Assembly (NCBI RefSeq): GCF_932526225.1
Contig: NC_064035.1
Location: 10,465,296 to 10,529,295, forward strand
DNA: 64,000 bases
Direction of reading: 5' to 3'
From: Nematostella vectensis
Taxonomy: Eukaryota; Cnidaria; Anthozoa; Actiniaria; Edwardsiidae
The notes under the pieces are model-generated. The model saw nothing but the letters and a program-made list of their open reading frames with translations. It was not told the origin of the DNA and made no database searches. The stretch's first letter is position 1. The number at the start of each line of letters is the position of its first letter. Position numbers and translations under genes: made by a program. Shown here piece by piece: positions 22,844 to 32,878 of this stretch.

Positions 22844-23432
22844 GCTCATACAGGTAATAGCGACTGGCGGCGTTCGTGGCTACCCAGCTCATACAGGTAA
22901 TAGCGACTGGCGGCGTTCGTGGCTACCCAGCTCATAAGGTAATAGCGACTGGCGGCGTTCGTGGCTACCCAGCTCTTACAAGTAATAGCGACTGGCGGCG
23001 TTCGTGGCTACCCAGCTCATACAAGTAATAGCGACTGGCAGCGTTCGTGGCTACCCAGCTCATACAGGTAATAGCGACTGGCGGCGTTCGTGGCTACCCA
23101 GCTCATAAGGTAATAGCGACTGGCGGCGTTCGTGGCTACCCAGCTCTTACAGCTAATAGCGACTGGCGGCGTTCGTGGCTACCCAGCTCATACAAGTAAT
23201 AGCGACTGGCAGCGTTCGTGGCTACCCAGCTCATACAGGTAATAGCGACTGGCGGCGTTCGTGGCTACCCAGCTCATACAGGTAATAGCGACTGGCGGCG
23301 TTCGTGGCTACCCAGCTCATACAGGTAATAGCGACTGGTGGCGTTCGTGGCTACCCAGCTCATACAGGTAATAGCGACTGGCGGCGTTCGTGGCTACCCA
23401 GCTCATACAGGTAATAGCGACTGGCGGAGTTA
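22844..23432. repeat. 43-bp minisatellite, about 14 copies, with a 4-unit higher-order period
   Basis: The unit reads AGCTCATACAGGTAATAGCG + ACTGGCGGCGTTCGTGGCTACCC. Variants in the CATACAGG segment (CATACAGG, CATAAGG, CTTACAAG/CTTACAGC, CATACAAG with a downstream GGCAGCG) occur in the same order twice, at about 22893-23060 and 23064-23230, showing that a block of four units was itself duplicated. Identity between units is high. No Cas genes are nearby and the repeats have no unique spacers, so this is not a CRISPR array. Confidence 0.97.
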
Positions 23433-24510
23433 GGGTACGGTTTGTGTAACGTGCTTCGGTCTTTTATGACTAGAGAGATATCATGTGCCGTAGTCAACCT
23501 GGGTTGCAGACCTAGCGTAAGGAAAATTGTATCTCGAGAAATACACGCTCTTCCTTGAGCCTCTATAGGACAGGTTTCCAGGGAAGAAGCGAGGAGCAGC
23601 TATCAGTTAACAATTATTTTGCTTGAATTTTGGGTCTAGCAGCCCAGTATACCATCAAGTCCAAGTTCAACACATCAGGTACTGTGGCGTAGTAGATAGA
23701 ATGGAAATGATCCTATTCCAGAGGAGCTGGAACTAAACTACGTCACATCTGAAAACTCAAGGTTCCATCAAGGGAAAGGATGATCTTTAAAATTAACAAC
23801 AAGAAATCAGTTGCACAAATATCAGTCATGATTTCTGAATAAAAACCGGAAACAAATCCATTAACAGGATAAAAATTGACAGCGAGGCGGTGAGGAGTAT
23901 GGCTTTGAGCTTTTGAATTTTTTTTTCATTCAGTAGAAAATTTCTCACTCGGTGAAACCCAGTGAATTAACATCAATTAGCACAGAGTTCATTATGTCCA
24001 AATATATTTAATGATGTCCCAGGACACTCTCCTTGTGCTAGTAGAAAGTTACTGTTGAGCACTGAAGGAAGTTTCAAGGCATACTGAGCTCGTCAGTGGT
24101 AGTTGAATGACCATGACACGGGGGTTTCTGTTTTCATTCTGTTTTTCTCCTAATTTTGCTCCAAAGTAGACAGGAGAGAATTGGTTAAAAGCCGTAGCCT
24201 ATTTTTTAAGGTTTGTAAAAGCAAATTTTGTCATCATGCCGTTTTCTCAGTGAATAACGTTTCTACGCCTTCAACGCAACCGTTATTATTTATTCTATTC
24301 TTATGAAAAAGATTAAAAGCGACACAAGTGTTGATGAATGAAAACAAGCTATTGGTGCTATTTGTTCATTGCGGCGTTTTAGTTCGCCGCAAAAAAGGCA
24401 AGAAATAACAATATTTGCGTAAGCTTGTACAGGCTAAAACCCTGTGCTAACAACTGTCACGGGGGAACAGGTGTCAGCGAAACCGTGTCAGCTTACAGGG
24501 AGCCCTGTTT
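23433..24510. other. Intergenic stretch with dispersed repeat copy
   Basis: No gene seen. It holds family B copy 2 (23927-24190, same strand as copy 1 at 3927). The stretch 24250-24510 is the 3' flank of the minus-strand receptor gene. Confidence 0.5.
23927..24190 (+). repeat. Dispersed repeat family B, copy 2
   Basis: Collinear with 3927-4302 with substitutions and deletions. It retains the CACTCGGTGAAACCCAG, ATTAGCACAG, GACACTCTCC, GAAGTTTCAAGGCATAC and GGTTTCTGTTTTCA landmarks but lacks the A-box-like string of copy 1. Confidence 0.7.
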
Positions 24511-25413
24511 TCATCCTTTGCAGCCATGAAGACGCTGAAATGCTGCTCTAAAATCGCGGTTCTTTGAAGAATATATAATAGGATTTAGCGATGAACTTGT
24601 TAGCAAAAAAAATTCCGACCAAAGAAAATAGCTCGGCATGGAAGAGCCTCGTTTATCCAAGGGCGTAAAGAAATAGATAAAACAGCAGATCAAGTTTGGT
24701 GTGAAGGAGACCAGGTAGACGATAGTTATAATCACGAACGTCATGATGGCTTTTCTGTTTTTTCGTACTCGTATCGCTACACCCTGGTGACGGTCCCTTA
24801 CTGACGGGGTTATGCGTCGTAGTTGTCTCCTCGTGATCTTGATGATTTCACTGGAGCAGAATATAATCACAATCATCGGTAATACTAAGGTCGCTAGGGC
24901 GTACAATATCCAATACCATTCTATACTTTTCCCGGTCGTATAAATACTTAGACTGGCGACAATAAAGGCGAATACCCATAGCACAACAAGCGACCACAAA
25001 CAAGTCTTACAATTCACGATACCCCAATAATGTAGCGGGTACTTTATGTTAATGTAACGGTCGATGTTCACTGCACAAAGATTCAGTGAAGACGCCCCGA
25101 CAGTCTGGAAGAGACAGAAATCGAATATTTTTTTTCGAAAACTGTTTCTTTCCAATCATCATCGCAGTGGGGTGCTCGGGCCCGGTTCACAAGCAAAGGT
25201 GAAACGAGTACACTAGCGATAAAAATCTGCGACAGACAACGAACAGAGATACAGAACTGCTATGGAATGCACTCTTGGAGTTTTGTAGACGGCGACTAAA
25301 AGCAAGCCATTTCCCACTGTCCTAGTTACTCCTACAGCCACGCACAGACACAAGAAGAACACTTCGATTGCGCTAGAATTGCTCAAGGTTTCGACGCACT
25401 GGGTTTGGTTCAT
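24511..25413 (-). pseudogene. Class A GPCR with two offsetting frameshifts
   Basis: Rhodopsin-type receptor read from ATG at 25413 to a stop at 24511, about 300 aa if the frame were continuous. Helix 1 has TVGNGLLLVAV and helix 2 LCSLSVADF. The frame then breaks at a run of five T near 25213-25217, where frame 1 soon stops. The middle (IASVLVSPLLV and the first outer loop) reads in a second frame. A run of eight A near 25136-25143 moves it to a third frame with DRYINIKYPL, a helix 5 proline, SFTP in helix 6 and NPIIYSSKN in helix 7. One extra T and one missing A are the simplest explanation. Either this is a young pseudogene or both are homopolymer errors in the assembly. The usual Cys at the top of helix 3 is not visible. 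Confidence 0.75.
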
Positions 25414-27691
25414 CGCGCAGTATAATACGTGTCATCCAATGACCAGGAAATCTTTCTTATCTATTTACTAGCTTTTCTTTGGTCAGTTGTCAGTCTTTTA
25501 TACCTGGTATATTCGTGCAGTTGGTTTATCGACACTTTAGGATGTTCCTTCACACAAAGAGTTTTTGTCATGCCTTTTGGCCAAACACAAATTTGCTAGT
25601 ACTGAGCGGCAGCCACTGCTACCTTCTCTGACGTCCACTATTCAATGACATACATAGGGAATGTAATCAGCGAAGTTAACATCAGAAACAATTAACACTT
25701 GACATCTTTTGACTTTATAATGTTGTCATATTCGTCAACACTCACATAACTGTCGCTTTGTAATCTGCCATTCATATCTCAGTCTTTTAATTAACTTAAC
25801 ATGCCTGAAGAATTCTGAGGGGTATGCCTGGACAGAGGTGCAATTTATATCAGACGTTAATTCTTCTTCTCCCCTGAAACATGTGACCGAGGCAAGTGTC
25901 TCGTTTCGCCCACGCATTTGACGCCCCTTCGTCAGCAAGGCAACCAAACCGCAGATTAAGACTTATACTAATTTTCATTGTCAAGCAGTTACTGATAATT
26001 GTTTAAGCGCGTTTATCAGTCGTATTGCAATAGCATGTTGTCCAGTCTTCACCATGTTTCTCTGGTAGATTTTTGAGTGAACTATTTCCTGTAAAACGCA
26101 GCTTAGAATATCCAGTAACACTTTACATAACATTTCCTGAATATGTAAATTTCGAAAGCACAATGAACGGAGCTTTCTGCACAGTCTAGAAAAGCACTTA
26201 TCTGGAACAAAATTAGTTCTGTTACCACTAATAAAACCCTTTTTCTTACTATTTTTTTTTTTTTTGCAGTTTCTGTGTTTAATAAGACAATCTTGTAACA
26301 CCTTTTGCTGTTCATTGACAGGAAAGGGGCATATTCGTGTATTCTACGTTCATCAACATCACCGACACATGATTAGTATGAATCGACCAATGATGTTGCC
26401 AATGATGCTTTTTGTGATCCTTAGCAATCTTTTGGGCTTCCTGTGGTTTCTGTGCTTATGGTACAGTACTTCCCGCTTGTAAGAACATAGGTTTTCAGAG
26501 GTTAGCCTAAACAGGTTCTTATTAAACGTGTACTATTCTAAATTTTAGGAACATAGGTTCTTAATTTTAAAGAAACGTCAGCCGGGGTCCTACGTTTCAG
26601 TGAAACTAGAAGACTCTACAACAGACAAGCTGTAGAAAAACTGGATGATCTGTGAGGCGTGGTGTAGACAAGCTATAAACCAATACGAGGTTAACAAAAA
26701 TTGTTGAACGCCTCTGTGAAACATAGTTGCGCTGACGTTTCGAGCGTTGACCCTTTGTCGGAGCTCCGACGGCTGGTCGATTTTTTTTAGTTTGATCCGG
26801 CCTAGAAGTATAGTTGTGTGTTCGAAGTTTGCCGATCGAGTCTCCAGCCTATCCTATTCTTATATACTGTTATACCATGATCACCTCGAATTTTTTTTTT
26901 TTTTTTTTTTGGACAATTACTAGCGAAATTCAACCGAAAACAATAGATGGTTCTAAATTTCCCTCATGCATTTCCCTCAAGGCCCTAGCGCACCTCGCCT
27001 TCGATCGAGCCCCAGAATTCCCAATATTCGGCAACAAAACATTCCCAAATGAGCCCGAATGAGAGCCGGCTCGCAGGCTAGAACGAAGACTAAAACACAA
27101 TAAAACCCAATAAAACAAGATCTACAGTTTATTTTCACGATAAAGTATGTTTTCTGCTAGCACATAAACTTCCCCATACATTCCTTTGTAAACCACTGAC
27201 AGTAGCATAGGGCTGTTTGTGATAATAACTGTGCTTGCATAGCCAATCTTTATTCTTAAAAAAGGCTTGATTAGTACCTGAGTGAACTGTCATTTGCCGT
27301 TCGCCATTCGCTGTAGGCAACATTTTTAAAAATAGGTCTAGTAAGAATCTATTTATCACTCGTAATTGGTAAAAAATGCCTTCACATTATCTAGTAAATA
27401 TCTGTATTAAAGACGATGATAACTAAAGTAAGGTCAGGGATATAAATACGTTGACTAAACAATGATGTTGTTTTTGTTATTCAGACGACACATGTTGGTT
27501 GGTACGAAAGACTGGGAAATACTCTAAAATAGTGTGAATATCGCCCGGCATTTTTTGAAATGTATAAACTTGGGTAAGAAAACAGTAAAAATAATAAAAT
27601 ATGTTATTAATATAAAACCCTACTTACAGCAACTCGCACTGTCTGACATACTTCACACTTTAGTGGTGTGAAACAGTTCAAAATGCTCTTA
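25414..27691. other. Intergenic stretch without recognised genes
   Basis: Contains a long A/T run near 26889-26910 and the string CTGACGTTTCGAGCGTTGAC near 26732, a type of sequence often found in repetitive elements; its family is not identified. Short ORFs here lack recognisable domains. The 3' end of SARNP transcription falls below 27692. Confidence 0.5.
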
Positions 27692-30600
27692 CTAACTGTT
27701 GCTGAACCTCTCTGCCCGCTTTTTCTTCTTAATCTAAAAAGTTAAGATAAAATCATTAATGACAGAAAGAGTACTTGGGCATGTACATTTTTGTTAAATT
27801 AAACTGTAAACTTAAATTGCTGCGTCACCTTGGGGATCCGGGGTGGCTTAGTAGCCAGGGCCGTGGTGCCTGTGCCATTACAGACATGATTCAAGTTTTA
27901 AAAAGCAGGACTACTGTCCAAATTTATATCTATTTTTTTTTTCTGTGTCAGAGTGGTGAAACTATGTATAGCTGTTGCATTTTTATTGAAATCTAAGAGA
28001 TGCTCACTGTACCTCCAATGGATCTGCTGTTGCTGCTGCCACTGTGGTCACCCCAAACCGCTCCTTTCTTTTCAGTAATTTTTCCTTTTCTACAATCTGC
28101 AGAAGGGAAGTTTCCACTTTTTTTTTTGTTCAGGAAATGAATTACTGTCAACTCTTGCTGTAAATACTTAGTAAATAAACCCCTTCTTGCGGCTGGGATA
28201 TCGGCAGATAATGTCCAAGGATGAGAAATGGTACTAAAAATGGCTGAGAAGCGAAGCTTCTAGGGCAACTATGAAATTTTGAGGACCATTTCTCATCCGT
28301 AGACATTATCTGCCGATATCTCAGTGAGCCAAAGAAGGGGTGTATTTATTTTATACCCCAGTGATTACACTGAAAATGCAAAATGTGTCTTTTGCACGTG
28401 CTGAAGAGCACTGCAATGAGGCCATGGCGTACGCTGTTATTTTTGCTGTTCGCAATCCATAAAAAAAAACCATGCAACAATTTTTTTATTAGAACAAAAA
28501 CTACAAGTTAAAAACTTGCATTTCAAATAATGGATTTTCACCTTGACTGTTTTCTTATTGTTCTGCTAAGAGCTGGAATAGACATTGAAGCAAAAAATTG
28601 CAATTTTACATTGTGAAATTTTTTTGTCATTGCTCTTTCTTTCGTGTTTCAGGATAAATTCTAAAAAATATATTGATGATAATTCTATAAAAAATCAAAC
28701 ATTATTTCTATGTCTTTGTTGCATTTTGAAAACTTTGGTGTTTGTTTGAGGAGTTATTGAGCCAATGAAAAGTGTGTTTTGACTGCACTTAAATTTTCAC
28801 AGGACGGATATCACTTTGGCTGGACTTAATCGCCTGATATTTGTCCTGTGAAAATGTGCAGTAACCCTTATTGACCAAAGAGTGGGCGTGAAAATTCATC
28901 ACTGGGATATAAAATAAGATAACTGAAAGTATATTTTGTTACATATTATGGACCAATGCAATAAAATGCATCTTCTGGTCCAATGAGCATTCATTGTTTA
29001 ACTCTGATTATAATGGAAATTTGTAATAAATGCTAACTAAATGGATAAAAAATACGACCACTTATTCTTCCTTGTAGAAAAGGATAGAAGAAACAAGTGG
29101 CATAATAACTACTGCTTACCCTAACTGGTGATCATAATAGAGAACAGTATTAAAATGGAAATTCAATATGAATTAAGTCACATACATTTGACACAGCAGG
29201 GGAGACGACACCAAATCTCTCTGCACGCTTCTTTAGTTTATTCACATCAATTGGCTGGAAAAAATAATAATATCAGCACATCCAGCATACTCTACATTCA
29301 TCCAAATATTCCTTTTTATGTCTTACAGTTGCTTGTGTGGTAGATGTTGTATTAACATCCTGCTTTCCAGTTTCCTTTAAATTTATACCAAATCTGGAAA
29401 TGAGAAAAAAAAAATATGTCAAAATGTTATAATATTGAATACTACTGTAAAAAAATACTGTATATATAAAATAGTGACAGACCTCTCAGCTCTGGCCAGT
29501 TTCCTATCATTTTCTGAGACTGGTCCACCAAATCTCTTCATTCTTTGCAATTTTCTCTGAAAAGTGAGAGATAAAACAAGCTTAATGTAGCTCTACTCAA
29601 CAAAACAACTGAGTGTGCCATTAGTACCACTCTTACCTCATTTTCAGATGCAGCACTGTTTACTGTGAGTTTAGCAGCAGTTATACTACTTGGAAGAAAA
29701 ACAGATAATCAGTTGATAATGAGAACTATATAAATAGAATATCACATGACATTTTGAAGATGATAAGTTTACTTGTAGCACAAGGAAGGATAATTTCCAG
29801 TCCTGGTTATTTAAACATTCAGTGTGAGCAAATTAATCTGAAATCTTGAGTACCTTTTCTTTTCTTTCCCATTTGCAGGTAATGGGTTCTCTATTTTCTC
29901 TGTCTTTCCACTTTTGACCTTTTCAATAGAGCAATTTCAAAATTAGAAACAAATGTAACCATACTTTTAAAACTTGCTTTTTACCTCATCTGCAGACAGT
30001 GAACTGCTTTCTTTCTTTTCCTCTGATAAACTTTCCTCGGCAACTAAGTCATCAACACTGTCATCAGCTAAAACATCATCCTCATCATGATCGTCATTAT
30101 CTAGATCATCATCTCCCTCAACGTCTTCACCCTCATGTAGAGCAACACCTAACAAGTTAAAGCAAAAGTTATAGAAATGTATGACTCTCATGTAACACAT
30201 AATCCTTGTCCATTTAGTTGACAAAGACATCTAAATAAACACAGGAAAATAATTTTAAAGGAATATTTAGATCGCTTCATCAAAGGTTTTACGAATATGT
30301 GAAAATGCTAGTATAGACTTTTGAACAGCGGAAAGCCATTAATTTGACAAAGACTTGTAATAAACAGGGAATAATTATTTTTGGGAAGGGATATTTCGAT
30401 CGCCTCATCGAAATATAAAAGAAAGCCTTGACGAGTACAAATAAATTCCATTCGAAGATTCTTCGAGTTAGTTTGTTTTAACGAGTCAAACACCACGGCA
30501 CATTCAAAGCAACCTGAATTTCAAACTTTCTTGAACAAACTTTCGAGAATAAACTAACTTTAATTTTCCTGTATCTGTACTTTTAAATCGCCGGGCAATT

Positions 30601-32711
30601 AAGATTCTTTCCCGTATTTTATAAGCATGGCTTCTAGAACCCAGAAGTTGTTGTTTATGGTGAACAAGAAATCAACCTTCCTTTGCTACATGTTTATCGT
30701 CATGCTCGACACATACCAGGTTAAATATATTTGTTGTTTTTAATTTACACTATTGCCAACTCTGAGGGGACATTTTCACAAACTACTCCATGTATCTAAA
30801 GTGAAGATCAGTTTGTCTTTGGCTACGCACAACGAGTCCCCGTTTGTTAACCCGTTTCTTCCGGGTCTGTTAGCAAACACTGTGTTCACGAACAGCAGCT
30901 GTTCAAGAACGTTGTTTGCAAATTTCGCGAAAACTGTTTGCGCTGTTTTTGCTGATGTTGTTCACAGTTTTCGTGAATTTATTCAAGAATTTCACAACCA
31001 CGTGGGCATATGTTTGCGAGCGGTACTGTAACACCTAGCAAGCTACACTAAATTGTATAGAAAATGCATGACTCTCATGTAGCATTACTTATCCCAAGTT
31101 GCGCTAGATGTGTTAGATCGCAGGTATACAAAGTTCACAGTGTGTGATCACACTATGTATAGTGGAAAACTAAACATTGAGTTTCCTACCATACATAAAG
31201 AGAAGAAAAAAAGTATACTCCAGCTGGCAGACTGCCTTAAAAGCTGAACTTATTCACTTCAAGCTTGCTTGGAATGCAATATTTTGCAGAAATTATTTCA
31301 GGACATTTCAGTGTGAACATTTCAGATGCCATCAAGACCAATCTCACTAATCTTAATAGCGTACGTAGCTCGCAAACTACCCCTGCTAGTAACACTAAGA
31401 GTGGCAAGAACTCAAAAAGCATAGCCCCTGCCAAGTAACAGTATATGTATGACATGCTAGATGTCATACTGAGACCAGGGGCCAGTTTCTCAAATGCCGG
31501 TAACTAATCGGGCCTGCTAAGTCCTCCCGATAAATCTGTGTTGTTTCTCAAAACTCCCGTTATTATCGGATTGGTAAAAATTAACGTAAAATCCCCCGAT
31601 ATTTTACGGGAGCTCTAGACCTCCCATTAATTAACGTGAAGCATTTTGAAGTCGTTAAATAAGGTTCAAAATTCATTTGTTTTCTTGAAATTATTAACTC
31701 AGATTGGAGCTTAGTTATCCATGTACACCCTGTAAAATTAAAATTACCAAAAAGTTGGCTCTTTTTGCTTCAAAACTATTTTTCGACCTGTCTTGTTTTG
31801 CTTTGAAAAATTTTCCCCAGTATGGTTTTCCCACCGATTTAGGTCATCCAAGTAAACCTGCACCAATTAGAGGCAACCATCTCAGCCCCTCAACCAATCA
31901 AATTCCTTATCTTGACAGCTAGCTGTCATTCAGTTTGACATGCTGCTCACGAGAATTGTGAACAAACAGTCACACTCAGTGCAAGATTTTACTACAAATT
32001 GCTCATGTTTTTGGATGTTTTAGCTGATATCTTAACTTTTTTCGCTGGAAATGCAAACCTTTCAATACATTTTGTCATGTAGCATCGACAAATTGTTGGG
32101 TTTTCCCTTAAATCATTATTTATTTGAGCAAAGCGTATGCAAAGGCTGGACATTATTTTATTGCCTACGGGTTCCCGATAAATTCGGGAAGTTATCAGGA
32201 ACTTTGAGAAACACTCGCTCAAACCCGATAAACTTCTCCGTAAAGATTCCCAATAAGTTTTACGGTCCCGTTTATTACCGGGAGTTTCGAGAAACGGGCC
32301 CCAGCACAGTGTAGTAATTCAAAATACTTTACCTTGTCCCTGGAGGAATTCTGTTAGGCGAGCTTGTAAATCGCTTTTATTTCCTTTCACGGTCAAACCA
32401 TGCTGCTGTAGTTCTTTCTTAAGTTCAGCCACCTGTTGTAGAACACATATTATCAAGGATTAACTTAAATATGATTCACTTCGAAAAAAGAGCGCCAATT
32501 TTTTTCGGGAAACTCGTGCTTTCCAGTTTCAACGCGTTGTTTGAAACCTTTCAGAAGAGAAATAAGTCTAAACAATTAATGCGGAACTTAAATAAAAATA
32601 GGATTATACTTTTCTTGATATTCTGCGTACGCGAGGTGTCCTTGAAAAAGGAAAAAATTGGTAGAATAATAAACAAACCTTCAGCTTCTTCACGTTCACT
32701 GCGTCCGCCAT
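27692..32711 (-). CDS. SARNP: SAP domain-containing ribonucleoprotein (SARNP/CIP29/Tho1 family)
   Basis: Nuclear RNA-binding protein that associates with the TREX mRNA-export complex (UAP56/DDX39B and ALY). Ten coding exons: 32711-32679, 32432-32333, 30148-29985, 29918-29854, 29688-29637, 29556-29483, 29393-29327, 29254-29186, 28096-28013, 27733-27692. Phase closes, giving 249 aa. An N-terminal SAP domain (about residues 7-43, VAELKKELQQHGLTVKGNKS) is followed by a very acidic linker (GDDDLDNDDHDEDD). Next come repeated (K/R)RxERFG-type motifs: RMKRFGGP, KKRAERFGVV, LKRKERFGVT and the terminal KKKKRAERFSNS, matching the family's repeats. The start MADAVNVKKLK is the only ATG fitting the domain. 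The acceptor before exon 4 (ATTGAAAAG) has a weak pyrimidine tract. Head to head with SNF8. The largest intron (30149-32332) carries a foldback transposon. Confidence 0.95.
27832..27910 (+). repeat. Possible degenerate tRNA-derived SINE head
   Basis: In the last SARNP intron. GGGGTGGCTTAGTAGCCAGG resembles a tRNA D-arm/A box and the later GATTCAAGTTTT a decayed B box, at roughly tRNA spacing. No closed cloverleaf is possible, so this is at most a SINE relic. Confidence 0.3.
28172..28348. repeat. Foldback repeat with about 55-bp arms
   Basis: Left arm (from TAAATAAACCCCTTCTT at 28172) and right arm (to AAGAAGGGGTGTATTTA at 28348) are inverted copies sharing GATATCGGCAGATAATGTC and GGATGAGAAATGGT. 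The spacer is about 60 bp. It lies in a SARNP intron and abuts the 28345-28925 element. Confidence 0.75.
28345..28925. mobile_element. Non-autonomous element, family C, with inverted ends
   Basis: The left end TTATTTTATACCCCAGTGAT and the reverse complement of the right end (TTATTTTATATCCCAGTGAT) differ at one base. A second inverted pair lies inside: GCACTTAAATTTTCACAGGA near 28783 and TCCTGTGAAAATGTGC near 28844. Its interior matches 5523-5710. No ORF of interest. Confidence 0.65.
31478..32302. mobile_element. Foldback transposon in SARNP intron 2, about 825 bp
   Basis: The left end GGGGCCAGTTTCTCAAATGC and the reverse complement of the right end (GGGGCCCGTTTCTCGAAACT) agree at 16 of 20 bases, and similarity extends inward through CCGGTAA and CGGGRCC. 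Subterminal CCCGATAA-type repeats recur (31527-31608 and 32176-32250). No transposase is visible, so it is probably a non-autonomous DNA transposon. Confidence 0.75.
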
Positions 32712-32878
32712 GTTGTTCAAACAGAGATACAGCGCATGCTCATGGGTGCTCAAATCATGACGGATGTTTTTTCCCCATGGGTATGACCGCTGAAAATGGC
32801 GGAGATAGGGACACTTGATTCCTTCTTTTCCATGAGAGATTATAGTTTATAGTTTCGTTTATTCGCAAAACTGCAAAC
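32712..32878. promoter_or_regulatory. Bidirectional promoter of SARNP and SNF8
   Basis: Only 167 bp separate the two divergent start codons. The segment holds two ATGGCGG-type strings (AACATGGCGGACGC at the SARNP start and AAAATGGCGGAGATAGGG at 32785), resembling YY1 sites common at housekeeping starts. No TATA box is evident. Confidence 0.75.

Noticed and set aside
22478-22849. 123-residue minus-strand ORF next to the minisatellite
   Set aside because: No recognisable domain, and its start lies in the minisatellite seed; probably chance.
22844-23432. Possible CRISPR array
   Set aside because: Tandem units without unique spacers, in animal DNA with no Cas genes.
26264-26482. 72-residue ORF with a hydrophobic segment after a T-rich acceptor-like tract
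   Set aside because: No partner exon or family resemblance found; the tract is a simple poly-T.
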